Counted from the first letter of the stretch, positions 1 through 11,746 are shown. The stretch: DNA of 41,475 nucleotides from Lysobacteraceae bacterium (GCA_027483045.1 JAIXVL010000146.1:1-41475), one strand, 5' to 3'. The notes: a model not told the origin generated them from the sequence alone. Numbers and translations: made by a program.

Positions 1-288
1 CGCAGCGTTGGCGCCCTTTTCCTTGGGAGCAAGGGCGAGGCGCACACCCGGCAACACGTCTGGGCCCGCATCAAGGCATTGGCCGCGGTGGCGGGCATTG
101 ACCCGGCTCGCGTGACGCCTCACGGGCTTCGGCACAGCTTTGCCACGCATCTACTCAACCGTGGCGCCGATTTGCGCGTGGTGCAGATGCTGCTGGGGCA
201 CAGCTCCCTGTCCACCACCCAGATTTACACGCATGTGGCCCGGGAAGGCCTGAAGCGCCTGCACGCGGCCCACCATCCACGCGGCTAG
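1..288 (+). CDS. xerD: Tyrosine recombinase XerD, C-terminal part (5' end outside the window)
   Basis: The frame is open from base 1 and stops at 286–288, so only the last 95 residues are present. They carry the C-terminal catalytic block of tyrosine recombinases: the H-x-x-R box ([12 protein letters not shown]), the second histidine in [11 protein letters not shown], and the nucleophilic tyrosine in the IYTHV motif near the end. In the family this domain cuts and rejoins DNA; XerC/XerD resolve chromosome dimers at dif near the septum. XerD rather than XerC is preferred because dsbC follows directly, as xerD is followed by dsbC in many gammaproteobacteria. A 5-bp hairpin lies just past the stop (293–306) but has no T-run, so I do not call a terminator. 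Confidence 0.88.
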   Translation, partial: RSVGALFLGSKGEAHTRQHVWARIKALAAVAGIDPARVTPHGLRHSFATHLLNRGADLRVVQMLLGHSSLSTTQIYTHVAREGLKRLHAAHHPRG

Positions 289-399
289 TGAGGCAGTGGG
301 AACTGCGCGGGCGGCTCACGGTCTAGGGCATAGGCTTGTGCTTCAATACGCCGCTTTTTGGCTTTCAGGCCACCCCCACCCCTTTCTGCAGGAATGACC

Positions 400-1164
400 A
401 TGCTGCGTCGCGCCGCCCTTTTCGTTTCCCTCAGTTTCAGCTTGGCGGCTTGCGCCCAGCCTGCGCCCGCCCCGGCATCGGCCGCAGTGCCGAATGAGGC
501 AGCCGTGCGCGCCACTCTCACTCAGGCACTCCCGTCGGCCGAAGTGCGCCGTCTGCGCCCCGCGCCGATTGCGGGCTTTACCGAAGCGGTGGTGGCCGGT
601 CGCGTCATCTACGTCAGCAATGACGGCCGCTACATCCTCGACGGCGCCTTGATCGACATGAAAGAGCGTCGCAACGTGACCGACTCGGCCATGGACGATA
701 TTCGGGTGGAAGAGTTGAAGACCATCCCGACCAGCCGTCGCATCGTGTTTGCGCCGCGCGATCCGAAGTACACGGTCACCGTGTTTACCGATATCGATTG
801 CGGTTACTGCCGCATGCTTCACCAGCACGTCGCCGAGTACAACGCGATGGGCATTGCGGTGGAGTACCTGTTCTTCCCGCGCGCGGGTCGTGGCTCGGAG
901 AGCTGGGACAAGGCGGTGGCGGTGTGGTGCGCGAAAGACCCTCGCCAGGCCATGACCGATGCCAAGTCGGGCAAAACCCTGCCGGCTGGCACCTGTGAGA
1001 ACCCGGTCAGCGACGAATACGACCTGGGCCAAGAAGTGGGCGTCAACGCCACCCCGGCCGTGTATGCCGCCAATGGCGCGCAATTGGGCGGCTATTTGGA
1101 GCCCCAGCGCATGCTGCAGGCCCTTGAAGCGAATGCCGCGCAGGCGGCGGGCGCCCAGCCCTGA
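400..1164 (+). CDS. dsbC: DsbC-like periplasmic disulfide isomerase, predicted lipoprotein
   Basis: The 254-residue product is a thioredoxin-fold disulfide-bond isomerase of the DsbC/DsbG family, which reshuffles wrong disulfides in the periplasm. The redox centre CGYC is at residues 134–137, with the second cysteine pair of DsbC at C177 and C199 and a cis-proline loop (TPAVY) near the C terminus. An N-terminal dimerisation domain precedes the catalytic domain. The ATG at 400 is preferred over 394 because GCAGGA at 388–393 sits 6 bases before it and touches the other. With this start the protein opens with a short signal peptide ending in a lipobox (LAAC, C18), so it is probably membrane-anchored, unlike soluble E. 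coli DsbC. T2SS substrates fold in the periplasm, so the isomerase could serve them; that link is inferred from proximity only. Confidence 0.9.
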   Translation: MLRRAALFVSLSFSLAACAQPAPAPASAAVPNEAAVRATLTQALPSAEVRRLRPAPIAGFTEAVVAGRVIYVSNDGRYILDGALIDMKERRNVTDSAMDDIRVEELKTIPTSRRIVFAPRDPKYTVTVFTDIDCGYCRMLHQHVAEYNAMGIAVEYLFFPRAGRGSESWDKAVAVWCAKDPRQAMTDAKSGKTLPAGTCENPVSDEYDLGQEVGVNATPAVYAANGAQLGGYLEPQRMLQALEANAAQAAGAQP

Positions 1165-1228
1165 GGCACTGATCGCAGGGGTGAGTGCAGCAATGTGCTC
1201 GTCCCACGGGGTTCAGGGCGGGGGGCTT

Positions 1229-1237
1229 TGCTAGAAT
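1229..1237 (+). promoter_or_regulatory. Probable extended -10 promoter of purL
   Basis: TGCTAGAAT at 1229–1237 combines the extended -10 TGn element with a -10 hexamer (TAGAAT) one base from consensus. It lies 31 bases before the purL ATG at 1269 in a 104-base gap after dsbC. No convincing -35 box is seen, which is common for extended -10 promoters. Confidence 0.5.
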
Positions 1238-1268
1238 TCGCGCCCCGCCTCGCCGGAATTGATGGTCC

Positions 1269-4200
1269 ATGATCGTGCTCGAGGGCCTGCCGGCCCTTTC
1301 CGCCTTTCGCCTCCACCGCCTGTTGGTTGATCTGAAGGCCATTGCGCCTGCGATCGAGGTGTTGGGAACCCACCACGTGTATCTGGTTCAGCCTCGTGAG
1401 GGCGCGGAACTCGATCTGGGCGCGATCGGCGCAATTCTTGAAGGATGCGTGGCGTTTGCGCCGCTTGCCGAAGGGGCCACCAGCCGCTTCGTCTTGCCGC
1501 GCTTGGGCACTCTGTCGCCTTGGGCCAGCAAAGCCGGCGAAATTCTGCGTGGCGCTGGGCAGCCGGTGACTCGCGTGGAGCGTGGTCTCCGCATTGATTT
1601 GGCGAACTGGCCTTCCGATGCCGACACCGCACGACGTTTGGCGCGTGCGCTGCATGACCCGATGACGCAATCGCTGGTGGATTCGCTCGACGCCGCAGGC
1701 GCGCTGTTTGCGGTTCCGCCGAAGGGCGAGATCGAGCGCATCGCACCGGCGGATCTTGCCGAAGCCAACACGCGCCTCGGCTTGGCGCTTTCGGCGGACG
1801 AGATCAGCTATCTGCAAGACGCGTATGGGGCGCTGGGTCGCGCGGCCACGGATGCCGAACTGATGATGTTTGCGCAGGCCAACTCCGAGCATTGCCGCCA
1901 CAAGATTTTCAATGCGCGTTGGGCCATTGATGGCGAGGAGCAATCGCACTCGCTGTTCCAGATGATCAAGGCCACGCACGCAGCGACGCCGCAGCACACG
2001 CTCACGGCGTACAGCGACAACGCCGCCGTGGTCGAAGGTCATCCGGGGCGTCGTTTCCGCCCCGATGCTGATAGCGGCGAATACGTGGCTTCGGCGGAGT
2101 TTCCGAGCGCGTTTTGCATCAAGGTCGAAACCCACAATCACCCGACCGCGATCTCGCCGTTCCCCGGCGCATCCACGGGCGCGGGTGGCGAGATTCGCGA
2201 CGAAGGCGCGACCGGCCGCGGCGGCAAGCCGAAAGCGGGCCTCACCGGCTTCAGCGTCTCGCATCTGCGTATTCCAGGGGCTCCGCAGCCGTGGGAGCAA
2301 TCACGTTCCTTGAACCCGCGCATGGCGCCCGCGTTCGAGATCATGCGCGACGGTCCGCTGGGTGCTGCAGCGTTCAACAACGAGTTCGGACGCCCGGCGC
2401 TGGCGGGTTACTTCCGTAGCTTTGAGATGCCCACCGAAACGCCGGGCCTCACGCGCGCTTACGACAAGCCCATCATGTTGGCCGGCGGCTTGGGTGCGAT
2501 TGATCGCGTGCAAGTGAAAAAGCTGGGCTTGCGCGATGGCGATTTGGTCATCGTGATTGGTGGCCCCGCCATGCTGATCGGTTTGGGCGGCGGCGCGGCG
2601 AGTTCTTTGGCCTCGGGCCAGAGCAGCGAGGATCTCGATTTCGCCTCGGTGCAGCGCGACAACCCTGAGATGGAACGTCGCGTTCAAGAAGTGATTGATC
2701 GCTGCGTGGCCTTGGGTGACGCCAACCCCATTCGCGCCTTCCACGACGTGGGCGCGGGCGGTTTGTCGAACGCGATTCCCGAACTCTTGCACGACGCCGG
2801 TTTGGGTGGTCGTATCGCAATGGCGAAGATTCCGAGCGACGACCCGTCGCTGTCGCCAATGCAGTTGTGGTGCAACGAATCGCAAGAGCGCTATGTGATG
2901 GGCATCGCGCCCGAGCATTTGGCCCTGTTCGATGCCATCTGCAAACGCGAGCGCTGCCTGTATGCCGCGGTAGGCGTGGCCACGAACGACGAAGTGCTGG
3001 TGCTGGAAGCCGCCGATGGCAGCCGCCCGATCGATTTACCGATGAGCGTGTTGTTCGGTAAGGCACCCAAGATGTTCCGCGACACGCAGCATGTTGCTGC
3101 GACGCGTTGGCCGAAGCTCGATACCACGGCGCTCGATCTGCATGAGGCGGGCTTGCGCGTGCTTTCGCACCCCACGGTGGCGAGCAAGAGTTTCCTCGTC
3201 ACCATCGGTGACCGCAGCGTCGGTGGCCTGACCGCGCGCGACCAAATGGTCGGACCGTGGCAGTTGCCCGTCGCCGATGTCGCCATCACGCTCACCGATT
3301 TCCACGGCTATGCCGGCGAAGCGATGTCGATGGGCGAGCGCACGCCGCTGGCCTTGCTCGATGCGGCGGCTTCGGCGCGCATGGCCGTCGGTGAAGCCAT
3401 CACCAATCTGGTCGCTGCTCCTGTCGGCTCGCTCGAGGAAATCAAACTCTCTGCGAACTGGATGGCGGCGGCAGGGCATCCCGGCGAAGACGCGCTGTTG
3501 TTCGATGCGGTGAAGGCCGTGGGCTTGGAGCTGTGTCCGGCCATCGATTTGTCGATTCCCGTTGGCAAGGATTCGCTGTCGATGCAGGCGCAGTGGCAGG
3601 CGAATGGCGAAACGCAGAAATCTGTTTCGCCGGTATCGTTGGTCATCAGCGCTTTCGCGCGCGTGGTCGATGTGCGTTTGCAGGTGACGCCGGAGCTGAA
3701 GCGCGGCGTGGAATCTGAGCTGTGGCTGATTGGCTTGGGCGCCGGCAAAAAGCGCATGGGCGGCTCGATTCTGGCGCAGTGCTACGGCGCGCTGGGCGGC
3801 ACGCCGCCCGATCTGGATGATCCGGCGCGTCTGCGGGATTTCTTTACCTTGGTGCAGGACGCACAGCGCGACGGTCTGCTGTTGGCGTATCACGACCGCA
3901 GCGATGGTGGTGCCTTTGCCACGCTTTGCGAGATGGCGTTCGCCGGCCATCAGGGCCTTGATCTGAACTTGGATGGCTGGGGCGACGACCCGTTCCGCAC
4001 TCTGTTTTCCGAAGAGCTGGGCGCGGTGGTGCAGGTGGCCGTGGAAGACCGCGCTGCTTTCGCTGATCTGGTGAATCGCCACGACCTCACCGAGTGTGCG
4101 CAGCGCATCGGCAAGCCGGTGGCTTCGCCGCGCGTGCGCGTGAGCGATGAAGGCAAAGTGCTGGCCGAGTGGTCGTGGGAGGCCTTGTTCGATGCTTGGT

Positions 4201-5120
4201 GGGCCACTAGCCACGCCATGCAGCAGCGTCGTGACGATCCTGGCTGCGCCGATGAAGAAAAGGCGGCTCGACGTCGTTTCGAAGAGCGTGGCCTGCAGCC
4301 GAAGCTTGGTTTCGCACCCGCAGAAGACATTGCCGCGCCCTACATCGCGACGGGCAAACGCCCGCGCGTCGCAGTGCTGCGCGAGCAAGGCGTCAACGGA
4401 CAGATCGAGATGGCTGCGGCCTTCGATCGTGCCGGCTTCACGGCAGTCGATGTGCACATGAGCGATCTCATTGAGGGTCGCCTGCGCTTGGCCGACTTCA
4501 AAGGCTTGGCGGCCTGCGGAGGATTCAGCTACGGCGACGTGCTGGGTGCCGGCCGCGGTTGGGCCACCTCCATCCTGACCCACGGCAATCTGCGTGATCA
4601 GTTCGCTGCATTTTTTGCGCGTTCCGACAGCTTCAGTTTGGGCGTCTGCAACGGTTGCCAGATGCTGGCGCAGTTGAAGGATCTGGTGCCCGGTGCCGAG
4701 CACTGGCCGCGCTTTGTGCGCAACCGCAGCGAGCAGTACGAAGCCCGCGTGGCTCAGGTGCTGATCGAAGAATCGCCGTCGGTGCTGTTTGCCGGCATGG
4801 CCGGTTCGCGCATTCCGATCGTGGTGTCGCACGGCGAAGGCCGCGCACGCTTCAGTGATGAAGCCCACCGGACGTCGGCGGCCGTGGCCCTGCGCTATGT
4901 CGATGGCGACGGGCGCATGACGCAGCAGTTCCCCGACAACCCGAATGGCTCGCCCGACGGCATTGCCGGCCTGACCTCGCGTGATGGTCGTGCCACCCTG
5001 ATGATGCCGCACCCCGAGCGCGTGTTCCGCAGTGTGCAAATGAGTTGGGCCCCGGCGGAGTGGGGCGAGGATTCGCCTTGGATGCGCGTGTTCCGCAATG
5101 CGCGGGTGTTTGTCGCGTGA
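1269..5120 (+). CDS. purL: Phosphoribosylformylglycinamidine synthase, single-chain PurL
   Basis: This 1283-residue enzyme makes formylglycinamidine ribonucleotide from FGAR, ATP and glutamine in purine synthesis, in the cytoplasm. The length matches the fused large PurL of gammaproteobacteria (about 1295 in E. coli) rather than the split PurL/PurQ/PurS form. An N-terminal PurS-like region leads into two AIR-synthase-type halves, with [14 protein letters not shown] and the [18 protein letters not shown] segment in the first, and a C-terminal glutamine amidotransferase domain. The amidotransferase nucleophile is C1127 (GVCNGCQML), and the catalytic pair H1248/E1250 is in MPHPERVFR. The stop overlaps the GTG of the next gene (GTGA), so the downstream lipoprotein is probably translationally coupled. 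No frameshift or missing catalytic residue was seen. Confidence 0.98.
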   Translation: MIVLEGLPALSAFRLHRLLVDLKAIAPAIEVLGTHHVYLVQPREGAELDLGAIGAILEGCVAFAPLAEGATSRFVLPRLGTLSPWASKAGEILRGAGQPVTRVERGLRIDLANWPSDADTARRLARALHDPMTQSLVDSLDAAGALFAVPPKGEIERIAPADLAEANTRLGLALSADEISYLQDAYGALGRAATDAELMMFAQANSEHCRHKIFNARWAIDGEEQSHSLFQMIKATHAATPQHTLTAYSDNAAVVEGHPGRRFRPDADSGEYVASAEFPSAFCIKVETHNHPTAISPFPGASTGAGGEIRDEGATGRGGKPKAGLTGFSVSHLRIPGAPQPWEQSRSLNPRMAPAFEIMRDGPLGAAAFNNEFGRPALAGYFRSFEMPTETPGLTRAYDKPIMLAGGLGAIDRVQVKKLGLRDGDLVIVIGGPAMLIGLGGGAASSLASGQSSEDLDFASVQRDNPEMERRVQEVIDRCVALGDANPIRAFHDVGAGGLSNAIPELLHDAGLGGRIAMAKIPSDDPSLSPMQLWCNESQERYVMGIAPEHLALFDAICKRERCLYAAVGVATNDEVLVLEAADGSRPIDLPMSVLFGKAPKMFRDTQHVAATRWPKLDTTALDLHEAGLRVLSHPTVASKSFLVTIGDRSVGGLTARDQMVGPWQLPVADVAITLTDFHGYAGEAMSMGERTPLALLDAAASARMAVGEAITNLVAAPVGSLEEIKLSANWMAAAGHPGEDALLFDAVKAVGLELCPAIDLSIPVGKDSLSMQAQWQANGETQKSVSPVSLVISAFARVVDVRLQVTPELKRGVESELWLIGLGAGKKRMGGSILAQCYGALGGTPPDLDDPARLRDFFTLVQDAQRDGLLLAYHDRSDGGAFATLCEMAFAGHQGLDLNLDGWGDDPFRTLFSEELGAVVQVAVEDRAAFADLVNRHDLTECAQRIGKPVASPRVRVSDEGKVLAEWSWEALFDAWWATSHAMQQRRDDPGCADEEKAARRRFEERGLQPKLGFAPAEDIAAPYIATGKRPRVAVLREQGVNGQIEMAAAFDRAGFTAVDVHMSDLIEGRLRLADFKGLAACGGFSYGDVLGAGRGWATSILTHGNLRDQFAAFFARSDSFSLGVCNGCQMLAQLKDLVPGAEHWPRFVRNRSEQYEARVAQVLIEESPSVLFAGMAGSRIPIVVSHGEGRARFSDEAHRTSAAVALRYVDGDGRMTQQFPDNPNGSPDGIAGLTSRDGRATLMMPHPERVFRSVQMSWAPAEWGEDSPWMRVFRNARVFVA

Positions 5121-5806
5121 CACGGACTGCGCTCGCTTTCGTCGCCTGCCTGTTGGTTGCATGCAGCCCTGCGCCGGTCGACGTTGCGAGCACTACTTCG
5201 AAGCAAGCGAGTCTTCCGGCAGGCGCAGCCTCACTGCCTGCCTTAGATTCAGGCGCGATTGATGCGTTGATGCCCGATCCGCGCTACATCGATCCGGATT
5301 ACGCCGCACAGGCGGCTGGCATTGCGGGCGATCCACTTCTGTACCTCGCGTGGTCAGACAGTGCGCTCGCAGCGCGGCCAGACGATGTGGAGCTGCGTTT
5401 GGAGCGTGCGTTCCAGCGTGCGCGCGTCGGTCAGGTGGAAGGCAGCATCGCCGATTACGAGAGTTTGCTCGCGCGCGACGATGTCGATCCATTCTTGCGC
5501 AGGCGCATCGAGTGGTACTTCGGCTGGTCACTTTGGAGTATGGGGCGAGACGCGGAGGCTCTTTACCGCTGGCGCTCTGCGGAGCGCGCGCACGGCGGGC
5601 AGCCGGAATGGGTGCCGTATACCTATGCGCTCGCACTGTGGCGCTTGGGCAAGGCAGACCTTGCCGTGAAGTACTTTGCGGCAGCCCAGGCGACTGACCC
5701 TCGCTGGGGAACAGCCCAAGGCCTGAAGCGCCGGACGGAGCGTTGGGACGAGGCCGAGCGACGCATTGCGGTCGAGGTCCAGACCGCTTGGCAGGCAAGC
5801 CGTTAA
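5117..5806 (+). CDS. TPR-like lipoprotein of unknown function between purL and gspE
   Basis: The 229-residue product begins with a lipoprotein signal ([16 protein letters not shown], lipobox ending at C16). The GTG at 5117 is chosen because it places this signal exactly at the N terminus and overlaps the purL stop; earlier in-frame starts would bury it inside a longer protein. Residues of about 75–210 are helical, with repeated aromatic and alanine patterns such as [16 protein letters not shown] and [18 protein letters not shown] that look like two or three degenerate TPR units. It lies 38 bases before gspE. TPR lipoproteins can act as pilotins for secretins (PilF/PilW in type IV pili), so a T2SS role is possible, but I cannot assign one. 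It could equally be an unrelated conserved neighbour. Confidence 0.82.
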   Translation: MTRTALAFVACLLVACSPAPVDVASTTSKQASLPAGAASLPALDSGAIDALMPDPRYIDPDYAAQAAGIAGDPLLYLAWSDSALAARPDDVELRLERAFQRARVGQVEGSIADYESLLARDDVDPFLRRRIEWYFGWSLWSMGRDAEALYRWRSAERAHGGQPEWVPYTYALALWRLGKADLAVKYFAAAQATDPRWGTAQGLKRRTERWDEAERRIAVEVQTAWQASR

Positions 5807-5844
5807 GGCACGAAGGCGCCATCGCAGCCTGCTACCCTTAGGGC

Positions 5845-7572
<1,728 letters not shown>

Positions 7573-7576
7573 GGTC

Positions 7577-8800
7577 GTGGCGCTGTTTCGCTACAAAGCC
7601 CTGTCGTCCGCCGGAGAAACGCTCGCCGGCAGCATGGAGGCTGCGCGCGTGGAAGACGTGATCGCGCGCCTGCAAGAGCAGGGTCATTTGCCGATCGAAG
7701 TGGGCAGCAGCGTTGGCGAAGATGCCGGTGCGGGCTTGGCGGCCTTGTTTCGGCGCAAGGCGTTTGACGATGCCGCAGTGCTGCAATTCACGCAGCAGTT
7801 GGCCACCTTGTTGGGCGCGGGCCAGGCGCTGGATCGTGCGCTGGGCACTTTGCTTGATCTACCTGAATCCGCCGAGTCGCGCCGCGTGATTGAGCGTGTG
7901 CGTGATGCAGTGCGCGGCGGCTTGCCACTGTCTTCGGCGCTGGAGCAACAGCACGGCTTGTTCTCGCGTCTGTACGTGAACTTGGTTCGCGCGGGTGAAG
8001 CCGGCGGTGGCCTGCAGCCCGCACTCGCGCGTTTGGCCGATTACTTGGAGCGTGCGGCGGCGCTGCGTGCGCAAGTCATTTCTGCCTTGATCTATCCGGC
8101 TCTGCTGGTGGTGATGGTGGCCGCGGTGTGCGTGCTTCTGCTGGGCGTGGTGGTGCCGCAGTTCAATGAATTGCTCTCCACAACCGACATTGCTCTGCCC
8201 TGGTACACCACCGTGGTGCTGAGCTTGGGCATGGCGCTTCGTAGCTATGGCATTTACCTGTTCATGGCCTTGCTGCTGGCGCTGGTGGTCGCCTTTCGCG
8301 AACTGCGCAAACCGCAGCAGCGTGCCGCCTTGGATGCATGGCTCTTGGCGCGACCAAAGTTGGGTTCGCTGCTGGCGCGCTACGAAACGGCGCGTCTTGC
8401 GCGCACCTTGGGCACCTTGCTGGGGAATGGCGTGCCCTTGCTTGCGGCCTTGGGTCTTGCACGCCAAGTGGTGGATAACCACGCACTCGGTGGCGCACTC
8501 GAGGCTGCCAGCGAGGACGTGAAGACCGGCCAAGGTCTGGCCTTCGCGCTCTCGCGCACGAAACTCTTTCCACGCCTTGCGGTCCAGATGGTGCAGGTGG
8601 GCGAGGAATCCGGTGATTTGTCGGCCATGCTGCTGAAAGTGGCCGACACGTTTGATGCGGAAACACAGCGCGCGCTACAACGCGCTCTGGCCGCGCTGGT
8701 GCCCTTGGTCACGGTGCTGATGGCCCTGCTGGTGGGCATCGTGATCATGGCGGTGCTGGTGCCGATCTACCAACTAACGAACAGTGCAGGAGTGATGTGA
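7577..8800 (+). CDS. gspF: Type II secretion inner-membrane platform protein GspF
   Basis: The 407-residue GspF is the polytopic inner-membrane protein at the base of the T2SS, contacting the ATPase and the GspL/M platform. It has two repeated cytoplasmic helical domains, each beginning with a phrase of the type FTQQLATLLGAGQALDRAL or YETARLARTLGTLLGNGVPL, and three hydrophobic segments (about residues 168–195, 212–235 and 375–397). The start is GTG 4 bases after the gspE stop, and the protein opens with MALFRYKALSSAGE, typical of the family. The gene ends overlapping gspG. Confidence 0.97.
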   Translation: MALFRYKALSSAGETLAGSMEAARVEDVIARLQEQGHLPIEVGSSVGEDAGAGLAALFRRKAFDDAAVLQFTQQLATLLGAGQALDRALGTLLDLPESAESRRVIERVRDAVRGGLPLSSALEQQHGLFSRLYVNLVRAGEAGGGLQPALARLADYLERAAALRAQVISALIYPALLVVMVAAVCVLLLGVVVPQFNELLSTTDIALPWYTTVVLSLGMALRSYGIYLFMALLLALVVAFRELRKPQQRAALDAWLLARPKLGSLLARYETARLARTLGTLLGNGVPLLAALGLARQVVDNHALGGALEAASEDVKTGQGLAFALSRTKLFPRLAVQMVQVGEESGDLSAMLLKVADTFDAETQRALQRALAALVPLVTVLMALLVGIVIMAVLVPIYQLTNSAGVM

Positions 8801-9216
8801 TGCGCGCGATGCCCCCCCGTTCGGCGCAAGCCGGTTTCAGCCTCATGGAAATCCTGATCGTGGTGGGCATCATTGCCATGATCGTGGCCTTTGCAGCGGG
8901 GCAAATCTTTGGCGGCCGCGATCAGGCCAATGCGAAGCTCGCGCAGACGCAGCTGGAAACCTTGGCGGCCAAAGTTGAGCAGTACCGCATGGACACGGGC
9001 CAGATTCCGTCTTCCTTAGATCAACTGGTGACGAGCCCCGGCGTCTCGGGTTGGTTGGGTCCATATGTGCGCAAAGTGGAAGACCTGCGCGATCCGTGGA
9101 TGCGCCCCATTCAAATCCGCACGCCCGGCACCAACAGCGAATTCGAGCTGGTGAGTTTGGGCAGCGATGGCAAGCCGGGTGGCGAAAGCACGGCTGCCGA
9201 TATCGTGAAGCCCTGA
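8800..9216 (+). CDS. gspG: Major pseudopilin GspG
   Basis: The 138-residue precursor of the main pseudopilus subunit has a 12-residue leader, the prepilin cleavage site G|FSLMEIL with Glu at +5, and a hydrophobic N-terminal helix. The C-terminal segment LVSLGSDGKPGGESTAADI matches the calcium-binding loop of GspG proteins. ATG 8800 is preferred over GTG 8797 because GCAGGAG at 8786–8792 is 7 bases before it; it overlaps the gspF stop (TGATG arrangement). The peptidase that processes it (GspO/PilD) is not in this window. Confidence 0.97.
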   Translation: MRAMPPRSAQAGFSLMEILIVVGIIAMIVAFAAGQIFGGRDQANAKLAQTQLETLAAKVEQYRMDTGQIPSSLDQLVTSPGVSGWLGPYVRKVEDLRDPWMRPIQIRTPGTNSEFELVSLGSDGKPGGESTAADIVKP

Positions 9217-9244
9217 TCCGCCACATCTTCGCGCGCCGCCCGTG

Positions 9245-9727
9245 ATGCATCGCTTGGCACTGCTTCGGCATCGCGGCTTCACCTTGCTGGAAGTGCTGGT
9301 GGTGGTGGCCTTGATTGCCACGGCATCGGCGCTTCTGTTAGGTGCGATGGCGGGCGCTTTGCCCGGCCAGCAGTTACGCGATGCCACCGGACGCATGGCG
9401 GCCGAAATGCGCGCCACGCGCGCACGGGCCTTGGCCACGGGCAGCGATCAACTCTTCGAAATCGATATCGCGGCGCACCGCTGGCAGGCGGGCCCTGCGA
9501 AGTCAGCTTTGGCGCGAAATGGCGCATGGCCCGAGGCCATCGATGTGAGTGCGACCACAGCTCGTGAAGAGCAATTGCGCGCTGAAACTGCAGTGATCCG
9601 TTTCTTCGCTGATGGCAGTTCGACCGGTGGTCGCGTGGTGTTGCGTCGCGGCGATGCAGCGTGGCGTATCGACGTGGCGTGGCTGACTGGCACGGTGCGC
9701 GTCGAACGCGGCGAGGGCGAACGATGA
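9245..9727 (+). CDS. gspH: Minor pseudopilin GspH
   Basis: The 160-residue product is a minor pseudopilin with a short basic leader, cleavage site G|FTLLEVLVVV and a hydrophobic helix. The C-terminal phrase RFFADGSSTGGRVVL is the characteristic GspH/FimT signature. A GTG at 9242 is directly upstream in frame, so the first residue is uncertain by one. No clear ribosome-binding site is seen in the 28-base gap after gspG. The stop overlaps the gspI start (ATGA). Confidence 0.94.
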   Translation: MHRLALLRHRGFTLLEVLVVVALIATASALLLGAMAGALPGQQLRDATGRMAAEMRATRARALATGSDQLFEIDIAAHRWQAGPAKSALARNGAWPEAIDVSATTAREEQLRAETAVIRFFADGSSTGGRVVLRRGDAAWRIDVAWLTGTVRVERGEGER

Positions 9728-10203
9728 GCGTCGTCGTGACTCGTGCATCACGTCGCCGCACGCAGGGCTTCACTCTGTTGGAAGTGCTGGTGGCGTTCGC
9801 CTTGCTCGCCACCGCGGCGGTGCTCCTTTTGGGCCTGCTCTCGAACGGTTTGCGCGATGTGGGCCTTGCCGAGCGTCGTGGCGAAGCGACCTTGCACGCG
9901 CGCAGCCTGCTCGATAACGCTGGGCGCATGGAGCGGCTTCGCCCGGGTAGCCGCAGCGGTGCCGTGGATAACGGACGCTATCGCTGGACACTCAGCGTGA
10001 CTCGTGTGGCAGATCCCATTTCCTCGCCGCTCATCGAAGAAAACCAAGACCCCAATCGCGTCCCGAATGACGGCGTGATGGACACCGCGGAGCCGGTGAT
10101 CTATCGCTTGGATTTGCAGATGACCTGGGGCGCGGCCTCGCCTGCAGAGACCCTGCAGCTCAGTACTCTGCGCGCGCTGTATCCCTTGCCGGAGGATCTG
10201 TGA
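9724..10203 (+). CDS. gspI: Minor pseudopilin GspI
   Basis: The 159-residue product has a 15-residue arginine-rich leader and the cleavage site G|FTLLEVLVAFALLA with Glu at +5. GspI forms the tip complex of the pseudopilus with GspJ and GspK. Identification rests on the prepilin signature, size and position between H and J; the mature domain is divergent. It starts inside the gspH stop (ATGA) and ends overlapping the gspJ GTG. Confidence 0.93.
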   Translation: MSVVVTRASRRRTQGFTLLEVLVAFALLATAAVLLLGLLSNGLRDVGLAERRGEATLHARSLLDNAGRMERLRPGSRSGAVDNGRYRWTLSVTRVADPISSPLIEENQDPNRVPNDGVMDTAEPVIYRLDLQMTWGAASPAETLQLSTLRALYPLPEDL

Positions 10204-10868
10204 GCGCGCGCGGTTTCAGCTTGATCGAAGTGCTCTTGGCGACTGCGCTCTTGGCTGCCGGTTTGGCCTTGGCCTTTGGCATCGTGCAAGGCGCGGGGCG
10301 CGCCAGTGTCTCGGCAGAAATGCTCTCGGCGCACAACGATCGTTTGCGCACGGCGCAGAGTTTTGTGCGCCGCCAGATCGCTTCGGCCTTGCCGCAGGCC
10401 ATCGACCCGGCAGCCGGCTTCGAAGAGGTGCGCTTGCTGCGGCTCGGCGCGAATCGCGTGGAGTTTGTGGGCGAGATGCCGGGTTATCTGGGGCGTGGCG
10501 GCAGTTACCTGCAAGTGTTCCGATTGGTGCCCGGCCAGAACGGCTCGGCGCTGGTCTTCGAGCATCGATTGATGACGCCCGACGGCCCGCTCAAAGCCGA
10601 ACGGCCCGCCGAAGTCATCTTGGACGGCCTGGCTGATGCACGCTTCAGTGCGCGCGCGTTTGGCCCCGATGGTCGGCCCGAAGATTGGGCCGAGCGCTGG
10701 GATCGTTTGGGTCAGTTGCCCAGTCAAGTGCGCTTGACGGCGCGCTACTCGGAGCCGCGTTATCGCTTTCCCACCCTCACCATTCCGCTGCGTTACAGCC
10801 TGTCGGGCGCCACGGGTTTGGCACCTGAAGCAGCACGTCGCAATGACGACGATGGAGGCTCGCAATGA
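10200..10868 (+). CDS. gspJ: Minor pseudopilin GspJ
   Basis: The 222-residue pseudopilin has a very short leader (MSARG) and the cleavage site G|FSLIEVLLATALLA. It is larger than GspI, as usual for GspJ, and carries the family-like middle phrase QVRLTARY. The GTG start overlaps the gspI stop (GTGA), and the end overlaps gspK by 4 bases. It should form the tip complex with GspI and GspK. Confidence 0.94.
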   Translation: MSARGFSLIEVLLATALLAAGLALAFGIVQGAGRASVSAEMLSAHNDRLRTAQSFVRRQIASALPQAIDPAAGFEEVRLLRLGANRVEFVGEMPGYLGRGGSYLQVFRLVPGQNGSALVFEHRLMTPDGPLKAERPAEVILDGLADARFSARAFGPDGRPEDWAERWDRLGQLPSQVRLTARYSEPRYRFPTLTIPLRYSLSGATGLAPEAARRNDDDGGSQ

Positions 10869-11746
10869 GTCGGCAACGCGGTGTCGCCCTGTTGGTGGTG
10901 ATGTGGCTGCTGGTCTTGCTGGCGGCACTGGTGGGGCTGTTTGCGCTGAACGCGCATAGCGAAGCATTGCAGGCCTCGGCCTTGCGACAGCGCGCGGATC
11001 TCGAGTTTGCGGCAGAGGGTGGCGTCGAGGCGATGGCCGCGCGATTGCTCGCTGTGGATGCGCGTCGCAGGCCCATTCCGGATGGCCGCGAGCAGGCATT
11101 CACCTTGCAGCGCGGCATTGAAGTGACCGTGTCTGTCGTCGATGAGAGCGGAAAAATCGATCTCAATGTTGCTGATGCCTTGCTGCTGCAGCGGCTATTC
11201 GTGCGATTGGGCGAGCCGGAAACCGATGCGCAACGCCTTGCTGGCGCCATCATCGACTGGCGCGACGCCGATGCACTCGTCAGTACCGGGGGCGGTGCCG
11301 AGGTGCGCGACTACCGCAGCGCAAAGCGCCCTTACGGCCCGACCAATCGGCCTTTCCTACAAGTCGCGGAAGTGCAGCGCGTTTTGGGCATGCGTTATGC
11401 GCTGTACCAGCAGGCCCGGCCCTACTTCACGGTGTACACGGGCTTGGCCCAGCCGAATGTGGCGTTTGCAGGCCGGCCGGTGCTCGAAGCAATGGGACTG
11501 GCGCCGCCGGTGGTGGAGCAGATCCTCGCCGCGCGTGCCCTGATTCAGCCGGGCCTGCCGCCTCCGATCCTTCCGGGCGGCATTGTTCTCGCCGCGGGGG
11601 GTACCGGCACGTATAGTATTTCCAGCCGCGCTGCACGGGCCGATGGACCGATGGCCGAACTGGAAGTCACGATGCGCGTCGGCGCCGGTGGCTTTCTCGG
11701 TCAGGTCTACACGCCCTTGGTTTGGCGCTATGGACAACAGGACTGA
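10865..11746 (+). CDS. gspK: Minor pseudopilin GspK
   Basis: The 293-residue product is the large tip pseudopilin. It starts MSRQRG|VALLVVMWLLVLLAAL and has valine instead of Glu at +5, the hallmark of GspK that lets it cap the pseudopilus. The domain contains the family's conserved DESGKIDLNVAD segment and IIDWRDAD, as in GspK proteins. ATG 10865 overlaps the gspJ stop, and its TGA shares a base with the gspL ATG. Confidence 0.96.
   Translation: MSRQRGVALLVVMWLLVLLAALVGLFALNAHSEALQASALRQRADLEFAAEGGVEAMAARLLAVDARRRPIPDGREQAFTLQRGIEVTVSVVDESGKIDLNVADALLLQRLFVRLGEPETDAQRLAGAIIDWRDADALVSTGGGAEVRDYRSAKRPYGPTNRPFLQVAEVQRVLGMRYALYQQARPYFTVYTGLAQPNVAFAGRPVLEAMGLAPPVVEQILAARALIQPGLPPPILPGGIVLAAGGTGTYSISSRAARADGPMAELEVTMRVGAGGFLGQVYTPLVWRYGQQD

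Noticed and set aside
1-288. A mobile-element integrase because of the tyrosine recombinase domain
   Set aside because: It is followed by dsbC and purL in a conserved chromosomal order, with no att repeat, tRNA or phage genes, so XerD is the simpler reading.
3036-5162. A 708-codon minus-strand frame opposite purL, and similar ones opposite glyA (25116–26360), gspE (6364–7479) and the S9 peptidase (38042–39034)
   Set aside because: All lie antisense to strongly conserved genes and show no recognisable motif, signal or membrane segment.
10865-11746. GspK broken at the prepilin site because Glu +5 is missing
   Set aside because: Lack of Glu at +5 is normal for GspK, and the rest of the protein is complete.
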